Source: an uncultured Acetatifactor sp.
GTDB lineage: Bacteria > Bacillota > Clostridia > Lachnospirales > Lachnospiraceae
Direction of reading: 5' to 3'
Assembly (NCBI GenBank): GCA_934394515.1
Contig: CAKRRU010000020.1
Coordinates: 1 to 30,200 of the forward strand
Length of the DNA stretch: 30,200 nt
In this document: in pieces, positions 1 through 7,573 of the stretch
How positions within the stretch are numbered: the first letter of the stretch is position 1
How the letters are laid out: every line of letters starts with the position of its first letter
Notes under the pieces: generated by a model
Database searches by the model: none
Told to the model about the DNA's origin: nothing
The model's input: the letters and a program-made list of their open reading frames with translations, nothing else
Position numbers and translations under genes: made by a program

Positions 1-8
1 CTTTTCTG

Positions 9-16
9 TCCTCCTT
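9..16 (-). promoter_or_regulatory. Ribosome binding site of a gene starting just outside the window
   Basis: The minus strand reads AAGGAGGA here, followed by only eight more bases before the window ends. A start codon should fall at or just beyond position 1. In this kind of division cluster the gene after the second PBP is usually mraY, but the sequence shown cannot decide between mraY and a gene belonging to an inserted element. Confidence 0.6.
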
Positions 17-176
17 ACATTTAATACAATAACGCTGGGAAAATGTTTTGGCAGTGGCGAGAATAGCCAGAGATTTTATAGGGTGATTAGTGATGATGTA
101 GAAGCCTCATGCCCTCTACAAAATAACCAATTTTGACCCTGGCAATTTTGGTGTATATTTCAGAAAAATAAACATC

Positions 177-214
177 AAAAAAAGCAACCGCCCTCGCCAG
201 GAATAGGTTGCTTT
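177..214 (-). terminator. Rho-independent terminator of the three-gene accessory cassette
   Basis: On the minus strand, AAAGCAACC (206-214) pairs with GGTTGCTTT (181-189) across a 16-base GC-rich loop. The stem is followed by a run of seven T residues (177-183, partly inside the stem). It lies 15 bases beyond the stop codon of the last cassette gene, so it closes that transcript. Confidence 0.85.
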
Positions 215-229
215 CCCTGTATCCCCTTC

Positions 230-1021
230 TCAAATCTGCTGAAGCTGGTAACCGCTGTCCTTGCAAATGGATCTTGTGTCTAAATCTATCAGCTTATCTA
301 CGGTACCCTTATCTTTACAACAGTATTCACACTTTTTATCGCATATATTTATCACTTGCTGTTGTGCCATTTTTTCTTTTATGTCACTGCAATCTCTCAA
401 CCAACATTCCGCCGATTTCCGGAACGCTCCCACTGATTTCGTTATCGCAAAATGACCGTTCCCTTTTAATGCCCTTGTTACCTCCATCAGCAGTTCGTTT
501 GCAAAGTGTTCTCTGTTTTTTCCTGCGCTGTTATGTAGATCAATAAAGTTCTGAATCTCGCGACTGGTATCAAAATAATCTGTTCCATTTTGCAAATTAT
601 CATGTACATACTGTAATGCAGCAATGACCACATTTTCTGCCACGGGGTTCTTCAAGTACATCGCTAAGACTTCGTCATAGGAAAGGTACAGATCCTCAAA
701 GCACCAATAGGATGTAGCAACAAACTCAGCGCCTTTTTTCATGCACAGCCTGGTTCCCCATTTCACAAAGTCATGTGCAATAAACCCTTTGGTATTGTTT
801 GCCACACAGTCAACCGCTACAAATACTTTATCTCCTGCCTGCAATTTGGGAAATATGCTTAACACCTGCGCCTTTAAGGTTGTATTTCCCGAAGCTGTCT
901 GTCCATCACTTCCGATTGGAAATGATACTAACAGAAAGGAATCCACAGTTCTGAATGTCTGGGCTACACATTGCCAGAAATCACGGGCTGAATTTGAATC
1001 CTCTGTAATGATATACAACAA
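230..1021 (-). CDS. Toprim-like / cysteine-cluster protein of accessory cassette (gene 3)
   Basis: I do not recognise this 263-residue protein with certainty. It opens with a beta strand ending in an acidic residue (LYIITED, Glu7), then a hydrophobic strand GDKVFVAVD (Asp71), then CFED (Glu109, Asp110). This spacing resembles the acidic pattern of Toprim-type nuclease folds such as those in OLD or DUF4435 proteins, but the usual DxD pair is not clear (DCV). The C-terminus has Cys227, Cys231, Cys234, Cys235 and Cys253, a possible metal site. The start is TTG, directly after the TAA of gene 2 (TAATTG), with GGGGGTGGG about five bases upstream; a second TTG follows at once. Adjacent genes imply coupled translation. 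No signal peptide or membrane segment is visible, so it is probably cytosolic. Function is inferred only; nuclease activity is a guess. Confidence 0.75.
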   Translation of the reverse strand: MLYIITEDSNSARDFWQCVAQTFRTVDSFLLVSFPIGSDGQTASGNTTLKAQVLSIFPKLQAGDKVFVAVDCVANNTKGFIAHDFVKWGTRLCMKKGAEFVATSYWCFEDLYLSYDEVLAMYLKNPVAENVVIAALQYVHDNLQNGTDYFDTSREIQNFIDLHNSAGKNREHFANELLMEVTRALKGNGHFAITKSVGAFRKSAECWLRDCSDIKEKMAQQQVINICDKKCEYCCKDKGTVDKLIDLDTRSICKDSGYQLQQI

Positions 1022-1480
1022 TTATGCCCACCCCCGTACATAACACTCATATTCCAACTGCAGTTCCCCATCCTTCTTGCACAACGTCCCGAAATAGTTC
1101 GGTGACAACTCGATTCCCATAGGTTTTCTTAAAAATATCAGGTATCTGTTGTACCCTCTGTCCGCATTGATAATTTCTACCATCTGTTCATCCAGTATAA
1201 GCTCTGCTCTGTCTATTATGATAAGCTTACCCTTTTGTAAGGAAAGCTTGTCCTTATTATCCTTTGATACAATAAAAATATTGTCAGCATTATACGGCTT
1301 AAAGCTAGCATTATTATTATCGTTGATGTAGCTTTTCAACATAGTGCACAGTAAAGATTTTCCCGTTGCACTATCCCCATGCACTATGGTCTTATTTCCC
1401 CGGAATTTTAAGTTATATTTATTTCCGTTTACATCCGTAAATTTCAAAACATTGCTTTGCCAATCATAACACTGTTGCAT
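1022..1480 (-). CDS. Minimal P-loop ATPase of accessory cassette (gene 2)
   Basis: A 152-residue protein with a textbook Walker A motif, GDSATGKS (residues 35-42), preceded by a strand (KTIVH), and a Walker B-like strand KLIIID (Asp90). A further strand, RYLIFLRKP (112-120), could supply a sensor residue. The first 30 residues look like a short beta-rich element. There is no room for a lid or helicase domain, so this is a bare ATPase core that probably needs a partner. The ATG start has GGGGAGG seven bases upstream, and the gap to gene 1 is 16 bases. The stop abuts the TTG of gene 3. The base composition is distinctly more AT-rich than the neighbouring division genes (one 60-base sample, 1261-1320, is 27% GC). 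Family name unknown to me; the ATP-binding call is firm, the role is not. Confidence 0.85.
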   Translation of the reverse strand: MQQCYDWQSNVLKFTDVNGNKYNLKFRGNKTIVHGDSATGKSLLCTMLKSYINDNNNASFKPYNADNIFIVSKDNKDKLSLQKGKLIIIDRAELILDEQMVEIINADRGYNRYLIFLRKPMGIELSPNYFGTLCKKDGELQLEYECYVRGWA

Positions 1481-1496
1481 GTTACCTCCCCATAAA

Positions 1497-1955
1497 CTAC
1501 ACCATGAAAAGTAAATCTGTTATTCTTTCGGAATCGTTGATCAAATACTCTCTGTTACCGCATTCATATATTTCATCCTCATGCTCCAGGACGATTCCTA
1601 TGTCCATATTAGTCTTATCAATATAACAGAAAAGCTGCTCTAACGCATTCTTTCCGCATTCCGTTGCATTAATCGCTCTGACCGTCGGGTATACCTTCTG
1701 GTTCTCTTGCAGAAAAATGCAATTCAATATGGTTTTGCACCCCGTTGACAAGTCCTGAATACCAGTAATGCCGTAAGGAGTTTCTATTTTCCCGATATTC
1801 TGATCCAATAGCTTTGCATGGTCAACTTCTTCCATGACCTTAATAGAATTTTCGGAAAGGCTTTTTGCAGATACATTGTTATTAAAAAAAGAATCATTGT
1901 CTATGATGATTTCGTTGTCTTTAAAATATTTGCCTGAGGTATATAATCTAACCAT
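1497..1955 (-). CDS. DUF4869-like small protein, first gene of accessory cassette
   Basis: A 152-residue acidic protein beginning MVRLYTSGKYF, with the core DLSTGCKTILN (about residues 69-79), then a stretch resembling ECGKNALEQLF. This core resembles what I remember of DUF4869, a clostridial family of about 150 residues with no known function; the match is from memory and not checked. No membrane segment, signal peptide or catalytic triad is evident. The ATG at 1955 has AAGGAGA about ten bases upstream and lies 24 bases downstream of a strong promoter -10. It leads the cassette, so it is likely co-expressed with the ATPase and the Toprim-like protein. It could be a substrate-recognition partner or a small effector, but nothing in the sequence decides this. 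Confidence 0.8.
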   Translation of the reverse strand: MVRLYTSGKYFKDNEIIIDNDSFFNNNVSAKSLSENSIKVMEEVDHAKLLDQNIGKIETPYGITGIQDLSTGCKTILNCIFLQENQKVYPTVRAINATECGKNALEQLFCYIDKTNMDIGIVLEHEDEIYECGNREYLINDSERITDLLFMV

Positions 1956-1979
1956 ACTTCACCGTTCTCCTTTTCATTT

Positions 1980-2008
1980 ATTATACCGCCTAATTCACAA
2001 AATTACAA
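1980..2008 (-). promoter_or_regulatory. Sigma-A-type promoter of the accessory cassette
   Basis: On the minus strand TTGTAA (2003-2008) and a perfect TATAAT (1980-1985) are separated by exactly 17 bases. The -10 lies 24 bases before the start codon of the first cassette gene. The cassette therefore does not depend on the division-cluster transcript that enters from the right. Confidence 0.75.
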
Positions 2009-2053
2009 ACCACCGTTTTGAAATTCCCCGTTTTCCCCACTTTCACCCCAGCC

Positions 2054-3202
2054 TCAGATCCAGACCCTCTGGTTACAACTGTTTTCCATGCACTGCACAA
2101 AATTCTGGCTTCCATGTCCCGCAATCTTATGGCAGCGGATCCTGCGGTCGTCCACAATGATAAATCCCGGGCAGGAAAAGGTACTTTCCGGTGTGACCAC
2201 GCCGGCTTCCAGCCCCGCTGCTGCTGTGATAATTTTAAATGTGGATCCCGGTTCATAGGTATCATTGATGCAGCCGTTACGCCACATGGCATTCAGTTTC
2301 TCCTGCTTCTGCTCCGCTGTAAGAGTGTCCGGATTCACAGTCACAGCATTTCCGTCCTCCGTCACTTCCTTCAGTTCCGGCAGTGTATAAGGATCATTCA
2401 GGTCAAATTCCGGATAATTCACCATAGCCAGGATCTCGCCGTTCTTCGGGTTCATAGCCACTATGTAGACACTGTCTGCCTCCTTGGTGGCACAGGCCTG
2501 CGCCGCCAACTGCGTGGCATACTCCTGAATATTACGGTCAACACTGATCCTGAGATCCTTTCCGGGCACCGGATCCACCCTGCGTTCCCCTGCGGTATCC
2601 ACCTCGATACCCTTGGCATCTGTAATCGTCAGGATCATCCCCGGATCTCCCTGCAGGGTCTCTTCGTATATTACTTCCAGCCCTATGATGCCCTGATTGT
2701 CTCCGCCGGTAAATCCCAGCACCTTACTGGCCAGTTCTCCGTAAGGGTAATACCTCTTATAGTCTTCGTCTACTTTCACTCCTGCCAGATCATACTCTCT
2801 GATCCTGTCTCCGATGGTTTTATCCACATTGCTTTTAACACGCTCTATCGAAGAATATTTTTCCACACGTTTCCGGGCTTCTTCCCCGGAGATTCCCAGT
2901 TCCTTTACCAGCATGGCGATCACCTTTTCGGGCTCTTCTATCTGGTTATGAATTACAGATATCGTACATACTGTCTTGTTATCTGCCAGCACGACTCCGT
3001 TCCGGTCCAGGATCCGCCCCCTCGCAGCCTTAATACTGCGCTCTCTTTCGTGGAGTCTGGTAGCTGCTTCCGCATAATAATCCGCTCTCCATACCATCAG
3101 GTAAATAAGTCTTCCCAATAACCCGCAAAGTACTATCGCACATACAAAAAAAATGGTCATGATCTTCTTGCGATGAAAAAAGCGGTTCTGACGATCTGCC
3201 AT
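2054..3202 (-). pseudogene. Second class B penicillin-binding protein (SpoVD/PBP2-like), truncated after the SxN motif
   Basis: The reading frame encodes 382 residues: a short cytoplasmic tail, one membrane segment (about 14-36), a dimerisation domain with RGRILDRNGVVLA (61-73), and the start of the transpeptidase domain with S320TFK323 and S375CN377. After Asn377 the PBP sequence stops (QRVWI and a TGA), where family members normally continue for 200 or more residues including the KTG box. Without KTG the enzyme cannot be an active DD-transpeptidase. The frame before the break is clean, so the event looks recent. The start is ATG with GAGG ten bases upstream, inside a hairpin. It follows PBP 1 by 75 bases, in the usual place for the second PBP of a Lachnospiraceae division cluster. 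The accessory cassette begins right at the break, so insertion or an insertion-linked deletion is the likely cause. Confidence 0.85.
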
Positions 3203-3209
3203 AAAGAAA

Positions 3210-3253
3210 CCTCACACAAGAGCTTTTTATATCTTACGGCTCTCCGTGTGAGG
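3210..3253 (-). promoter_or_regulatory. Hairpin hiding the ribosome binding site of the second PBP
   Basis: On the minus strand CCTCACAC (3246-3253) pairs with GTGTGAGG (3210-3217), and an inner AGAGC (3239-3243) pairs with GCTCT (3219-3223), with a small bulge and a 15-base loop. The only plausible Shine-Dalgarno sequence (GAGG) lies in the 3' arm and the ATG follows seven bases later. The TTTCTTT after the stem also resembles a weak terminator tail. It may reduce expression of the second PBP relative to the first, by attenuation or by blocking initiation. Confidence 0.6.
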
Positions 3254-3277
3254 TTATGAGAATTATTCTGAACAGTT

Positions 3278-5584
3278 TTATTGATCTGACGACTGATCAT
3301 TTTGGTTCAACAGGTTATCGTTAACAGGGCTGTCACCCATGGTGTCGTCTCCGCCGACATCCGCTCCCGTAACGGGATCGATGAGACCGCCGTCGATCGG
3401 ACTTACCAGATATCCTGTTGCCGGATCTACCGGATAGCTTCTCCAGTTTTCGTTTGCGGCAGGTGTAGTGCCGTCCTGTGCCGTGCCATCGCCGGTGCCG
3501 GTTCCATCACCGCTTCCGGTTCCGTCTCCGCCGTTTCCTGTGCTGTCTCCACCATTTGCGTCAGCTCCGGTTCCGTCTCCGGTGTTTGATCCGTCACCGT
3601 TCTCCGGAGTCTGTGTATACTGACTGGTGATCTCGATCTGCTTTTCTTCCAGTTCCTGAATCTCTTTATCGGACAGTTCCTCCGTCATAAAGATGTTAAG
3701 ATAAGGCAGTACTTCTGTCAGAACATTTCTGACAATACCTGTTGCGAACTTCGCATCATCCTGAGGCGAAGCATTCGCACGGTCCACTACGACATAGATA
3801 GCGATCTGAGGATCATCTGCCGGTGCATATCCCATAAAGGATACGACATATTCACCGTTTTTACGGGGAATAGTCTCTGCGGTACCGGTCTTGCCACCGA
3901 TGGCATATCCGGCGGGTCTTGCAGTTCTACCGGTTCTGCGGTCGCCGCCTTCTTCCATGACGGTAGCACGGCAATACTGTCTGATTTTCGCGGAAGTACT
4001 CTCAGAGATTGTCTGACGGAGAACTCTGGGTTCGATGTTTTCCACAGTAGCACCGTTTGCATTGGTGATCTTATCCACCATATGCGGCTCATAATAATAA
4101 CCGCCGTTAACCAGAGAACAGAATCCCGCGATCATCTGGATCATCGTCACATTAAAGTTCTGACCGAAGCTGTTGGTCGCAAGATCTGCGCTTCCCATCT
4201 GATCTACCGGGAACAGGAGGCTTGCGGTTCTGGCCTCTCCGGCGAGATCGATATTCGTCTTCAGTCCGAAGTTAAAGGTCTGCTGGAATTTAGCAAATTC
4301 TTCTTTTCCCAGAGTGGCTGCAATCTTCATCAACGCAACGTTGCAGGACCAGGCAATGGAATCCTGTACGGTGACATCGCCTTCACCGCCGGAACGGTAG
4401 CTGTGGCACTTGATGGTGTGTCCGCCGACCTCCAGGGAACCGTTACACTGGTAATGCTCGTTGCCGGTGATAGCACCGCTCTCCAGTGCCGCCGCCACGG
4501 TGAAAGGCTTCGCCGTGGATCCGGGTTCATAGGTGGTAGAAATACAATAATTTTTCCAGAGGTAGTTCAGATTATCCAACAGCTGCTCGTCTGTCAGCGC
4601 ATCGATATCTTCCTGTGTAAAATAAGTCTCCGTCTTGGTCAGCACCTGATAGCCATTGGCGTTCGTTACCATTTCAATCTTACGGGAGCCCAGAAGCGCA
4701 TCCGCATTTCTGGTATCATTCAGATCGTATGTCGGATAACTCGCCATTGCCAGAACATTACCGGTATTTACTTCCATGATGATACATCCCACATTTTCCG
4801 CACCGTTGCCGGGATGTACCGCATCCTTATGTTCATCGTTAAACTGTTTCAGATATTTTTCCACAATGCTCTGAATATTGGCATCGATCGTACTGTGGAT
4901 CGTATTACCGTCTACCGCCGGTTTGATGGTTCGTTCCAGATTGGCATCATCATTCAGATAGCCATATTCTCTTCCGGTAGTTCCGTTCAATACGTCATTG
5001 TAATATTCTTCCAGTCCGTACTGTCCCTCATTGTCTGCTCTTGCGAAGCCGATAACATCAGCAGCCAGAGAACCGTTGGGATATACTCTCTTGTACTCTT
5101 CCTGAAACCATACACCTTTTATTTTACTGTTTTCCAAAGCAGCAGCCTGGAATCCGCTGATCTGGTCATAGGTCAGTCTGCGGAGCGGTACATACCAGGA
5201 AGAATCCGGGTGAGTGGTCACATACTGTCTCACCGCAGTCATATCCAGATCCGGGAAATTAGCTGCCAGAGCCTCCATCGTAGGTTCCAGATAATCCTCA
5301 CGATCCAGCATAACATAAGAATCAATAACCAGATTATATACCTTCTCGCTGACCGCCAGTTTCGTTCCTTTTGCATCTACAATATCTCCGCGGCGAAACG
5401 GCAGCGTCACGGAATCATATTTCTGTTGCGACAGCACCTGCTTTTCATAGGTGGCACCGTCAGCCTTCACGATCCAGGACAGACGGACAGACAACAGAAT
5501 AAATGCCAGTATGATGAATGCATACAGGCATAACAGTTTCTTCTGCATTTTTACGGAAAATTTCTTAGGTTTCTGTTCCTTCAC
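3278..5584 (-). CDS. Class B penicillin-binding protein (PBP2B/SpoVD-type transpeptidase)
   Basis: A 768-residue membrane-anchored transpeptidase that cross-links peptidoglycan on the outer face of the membrane, for septal or spore-cortex synthesis. It has a short basic N-terminus, one membrane segment (17-36), a dimerisation domain with RRGDIVDAKGTKLA (64-77), and a transpeptidase domain with all three boxes: S356TAK359, S413CN415 and K565TG567. It lacks PASTA repeats and instead ends in a tail (about 660-710) rich in Gly, Asp, Thr and Asn, followed by YPVDPATGYLVSPIDGG. The start is GTG with GGGAGG eight bases upstream, 18 bases after the ftsL-like gene. Its place after mraZ-rsmH-ftsL marks it as the division-cluster PBP. 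Whether it is the vegetative PBP2B or the sporulation SpoVD cannot be settled here. Confidence 0.93.
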   Translation of the reverse strand: MKEQKPKKFSVKMQKKLLCLYAFIILAFILLSVRLSWIVKADGATYEKQVLSQQKYDSVTLPFRRGDIVDAKGTKLAVSEKVYNLVIDSYVMLDREDYLEPTMEALAANFPDLDMTAVRQYVTTHPDSSWYVPLRRLTYDQISGFQAAALENSKIKGVWFQEEYKRVYPNGSLAADVIGFARADNEGQYGLEEYYNDVLNGTTGREYGYLNDDANLERTIKPAVDGNTIHSTIDANIQSIVEKYLKQFNDEHKDAVHPGNGAENVGCIIMEVNTGNVLAMASYPTYDLNDTRNADALLGSRKIEMVTNANGYQVLTKTETYFTQEDIDALTDEQLLDNLNYLWKNYCISTTYEPGSTAKPFTVAAALESGAITGNEHYQCNGSLEVGGHTIKCHSYRSGGEGDVTVQDSIAWSCNVALMKIAATLGKEEFAKFQQTFNFGLKTNIDLAGEARTASLLFPVDQMGSADLATNSFGQNFNVTMIQMIAGFCSLVNGGYYYEPHMVDKITNANGATVENIEPRVLRQTISESTSAKIRQYCRATVMEEGGDRRTGRTARPAGYAIGGKTGTAETIPRKNGEYVVSFMGYAPADDPQIAIYVVVDRANASPQDDAKFATGIVRNVLTEVLPYLNIFMTEELSDKEIQELEEKQIEITSQYTQTPENGDGSNTGDGTGADANGGDSTGNGGDGTGSGDGTGTGDGTAQDGTTPAANENWRSYPVDPATGYLVSPIDGGLIDPVTGADVGGDDTMGDSPVNDNLLNQNDQSSDQ

Positions 5585-5602
5585 ACTTCAGGCCTCCCGG
5601 GC

Positions 5603-6052
5603 TTAGTTCTGGCTGCTATCAGCCTGACGCATATAATCATTGCTGATGCTTTCATACGGAATTACCTGACCTTCTGCGGCATAGGTCATTCCAAGCTCAC
5701 CAATGGCAATTCTCTTGATCTCTTCCAGATTGATATTGCTAGTGATACGGCTGTATTCCTCATCATTTGCCAGCTTCAGAGAGTTCAGTTCACTCTCCAT
5801 TCTGGATACTTCTGTGATCTTCGTAGTAAGTTCCGACTGCATCTGGATATAGTTTACCAGAAATAACGCGCAGGCGATCAGTGCCCCCATAAGGAAGGTC
5901 ACATAGCCGATGCTCATATGTCTTGCCTTTTCTCTGTTTTTTCTGGTCTCGTGAGATATCTGTCTCCGGGGCTCTTCCATTTGTCTCCGGATCTGCAGGT
6001 CTCTCGCTGTATTATCATATATGTAAGGGGTATTGCTTCTTCTCTGTGCCAT
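5603..6052 (-). CDS. ftsL: FtsL/DivIC-like cell division protein
   Basis: A small bitopic protein: a basic, Arg-rich cytoplasmic tail (1-47), one membrane segment (about 48-68) and a coiled-coil-like extracellular region (69-100) followed by ISNDY near the end. FtsL works with DivIC/FtsB to activate septal wall synthesis by FtsW and its PBP. I recognise it by topology and by its place between rsmH and the PBP; sequence identity in this family is always low. The frame is open from a GTG at 6070, but the ATG at 6052 (MAQRRSN) has GCGGGA at a better distance, giving 149 residues. An intermediate ATG at 6058 is also possible. Confidence 0.82.
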   Translation of the reverse strand: MAQRRSNTPYIYDNTARDLQIRRQMEEPRRQISHETRKNREKARHMSIGYVTFLMGALIACALFLVNYIQMQSELTTKITEVSRMESELNSLKLANDEEYSRITSNINLEEIKRIAIGELGMTYAAEGQVIPYESISNDYMRQADSSQN

Positions 6053-6082
6053 ATTCATTCCCGCTTTCACTTATTTTCTGTT

Positions 6083-7012
6083 CTACTTCTTTTCAAAAAC
6101 CCTGAGTTTCGCACTCTTTGACCTGCTGTTTGCTTCCAGTTCTTCCGCACTCGGGAGAATCGGTTTTCTCGTGATCACCTTTCCCTTGGAGACCTTGCCG
6201 CATACGCACACCGGGAATTCCGGCGGGCAGGTGCAGGGATTTTCATTCCTGCGGAATGCGTTCTTGACGATTCTGTCTTCCAGCGAATGGAACGTAATAA
6301 TGCAGAATCTTCCGCCCGGATTTAACAGGTCTGTCAGCTCGTCCAATGCTTTTTTCAGTACTTCCAGTTCCTGATTGCACTCAATGCGGATCGCCTGGAA
6401 CGTCTGCTTGGAAGGATGTCCGTTCTGTCGCATTTTTGCCGGAACCGCCGCCTTGATGATCTCGTTTAATTCAAAAGTCGTCTCGATCGGCTTGTCCGCC
6501 CTGTTTTTTACGATATGTTTTGCAATATTTTTGGCAAAAGGATCTTCGCCGTAATCTCTGATGATGTGATACAGTTCCATCTCAGAATAATTATTCACGA
6601 TATCCCTCGCCGTCAGTGTCTGTCTGCGATCCATACGCATGTCAAGCGGTGCATCGAAACGATAAGAAAATCCTCTGTCTTCCGTATCCAGCTGATAGGA
6701 TGACACTCCCAGGTCAAGGACGATACCGTCCACACCGGTCACACCGTATTCTCTGAGAGCCTCCACCGCATTTACGTAATTGTTGCGGATCACGGTCACT
6801 TTATCTCCATAGGGCTGTAATCGCTCCGTTGCCGCCGCGATTGCCGCATCATCCTGATCGATCCCATAGAAATGTCCGTTTTGCAGGTGTCTGCACACTT
6901 CAAAAGCATGTCCGCCTCCGCCCAACGTTCCGTCTACATAGATGCCGTCCGGTTTGATATGCAGTTGTTCAATGGTCTCATGTAACATTACAGAATAATG
7001 ATTGAATTCCAA
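6083..7012 (-). CDS. rsmH: 16S rRNA (cytosine-1402-N4)-methyltransferase RsmH (MraW)
   Basis: This cytosolic SAM-dependent enzyme methylates N4 of C1402 in 16S rRNA, tuning the ribosomal P site. The SAM-binding loop [11 protein letters not shown] (25-35), the motif [10 protein letters not shown], and the C-terminal [13 protein letters not shown] are all typical, and 309 residues is the normal length. The start reads TTG with AAGGA ten bases upstream; no ATG gives the expected N-terminus [13 protein letters not shown]. It sits 19 bases after mraZ, the standard order at the head of the division cluster. Confidence 0.97.
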   Translation of the reverse strand: MEFNHYSVMLHETIEQLHIKPDGIYVDGTLGGGGHAFEVCRHLQNGHFYGIDQDDAAIAAATERLQPYGDKVTVIRNNYVNAVEALREYGVTGVDGIVLDLGVSSYQLDTEDRGFSYRFDAPLDMRMDRRQTLTARDIVNNYSEMELYHIIRDYGEDPFAKNIAKHIVKNRADKPIETTFELNEIIKAAVPAKMRQNGHPSKQTFQAIRIECNQELEVLKKALDELTDLLNPGGRFCIITFHSLEDRIVKNAFRRNENPCTCPPEFPVCVCGKVSKGKVITRKPILPSAEELEANSRSKSAKLRVFEKK

Positions 7013-7031
7013 GGGCGGTCATCCTTTCTCT

Positions 7032-7463
7032 TTAAATGGTAAGTCCAAGTCCCTCCATGGAACCTGTGATCGCGTCCATATCGATATCGGAGTTCATGTT
7101 CTCCCACTTCTCCTTACTCCAGATCTCGACACGGCTGCCGACACCGACTAACACTACATCTTTTTCCAATCCGGCGAATTCACGTAATGCCGCCGGCAAT
7201 AGTATTCTTCCCTGCTTGTCCACTTCTACCGTAGCCGCACCGGCTAAGAAGAAACGTGCAAACTGTCTTGCTTCCTTATTGATCAGTGGTAACGAAGTCA
7301 GCTTCTGTTCAAAAGCATTCCAGTCATCGTTAGCATACACAAATAAGCAGCCATCCATTCCCTTGGAAATTACAAATTCCTCACCTAAAGTCTCTCGGAA
7401 TTTTGAAGGAATGATCAACCTGCCTTTCGTATCTAACGTATGGTTGTACTCGCTCATAAACAT
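7032..7463 (-). CDS. mraZ: MraZ transcriptional regulator of the division cluster
   Basis: A 143-residue AbrB-fold regulator with the usual two copies of the DxKGR signature: DTKGRLIIPSKFRE near the N-terminus and DKQGRILLPAALRE in the second half. MraZ assembles into rings and binds direct repeats just upstream of its own gene to regulate the division/wall operon. The frame is open from an ATG at 7478, but the ATG at 7463 (MFMSEYNHT) has GGTGAG six bases upstream and matches the family N-terminus, whereas the upstream ATG has no ribosome binding site. Four matching operator repeats lie 64 bases upstream. Confidence 0.97.
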   Translation of the reverse strand: MFMSEYNHTLDTKGRLIIPSKFRETLGEEFVISKGMDGCLFVYANDDWNAFEQKLTSLPLINKEARQFARFFLAGAATVEVDKQGRILLPAALREFAGLEKDVVLVGVGSRVEIWSKEKWENMNSDIDMDAITGSMEGLGLTI

Positions 7464-7526
7464 CGCACTCACCACCATTCATCCAAAAGGGGACTGCCAC
7501 GAAACGGAGGCCGTTTTTCTGAAAAT

Positions 7527-7566
7527 CTACCACTTTGTGGCACTTACCTCCACTTTCTCCCACTTT
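7527..7566 (-). promoter_or_regulatory. Four tandem 10-bp MraZ boxes
   Basis: Read on the minus strand, four units stand head to tail with an exact 10-base period: AAAGTGGGAG (7557-7566), AAAGTGGAGG (7547-7556), TAAGTGCCAC (7537-7546), AAAGTGGTAG (7527-7536). Three match the AAAGTGK-N3 type of MraZ box known from Gram-positive relatives; the third is degenerate (TAAGTGC). They begin eight bases after the -10 element, so bound MraZ would cover the transcription start. Confidence 0.88.
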
Positions 7567-7573
7567 TATTATG

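Noticed and set aside
2010..2053. A KTG tripeptide in another frame (AAA ACG GGG, 2026-2034 on the minus strand) beyond the PBP break
   Set aside because: It looks at first like the missing PBP box, but the residues around it (GVKVGKTGNFKTVV) do not fit a PBP, a frameshift is needed, and the cassette promoter begins right after it.
2018..3121. A 367-codon open frame on the plus strand
   Set aside because: It lies opposite the truncated PBP, is rich in His, Arg and Phe as shadow frames are, and has no supporting context.
3470..3610. Repeated short units suggesting a CRISPR-like or mobile repeat
   Set aside because: The units are codon-phase repeats encoding the Gly/Asp/Thr tail of a PBP; there are no unique spacers of constant length.
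4082..5533. A 483-codon open frame on the plus strand
   Set aside because: It is the antisense shadow of the PBP gene; the product has no recognisable domain and no ribosome binding site.
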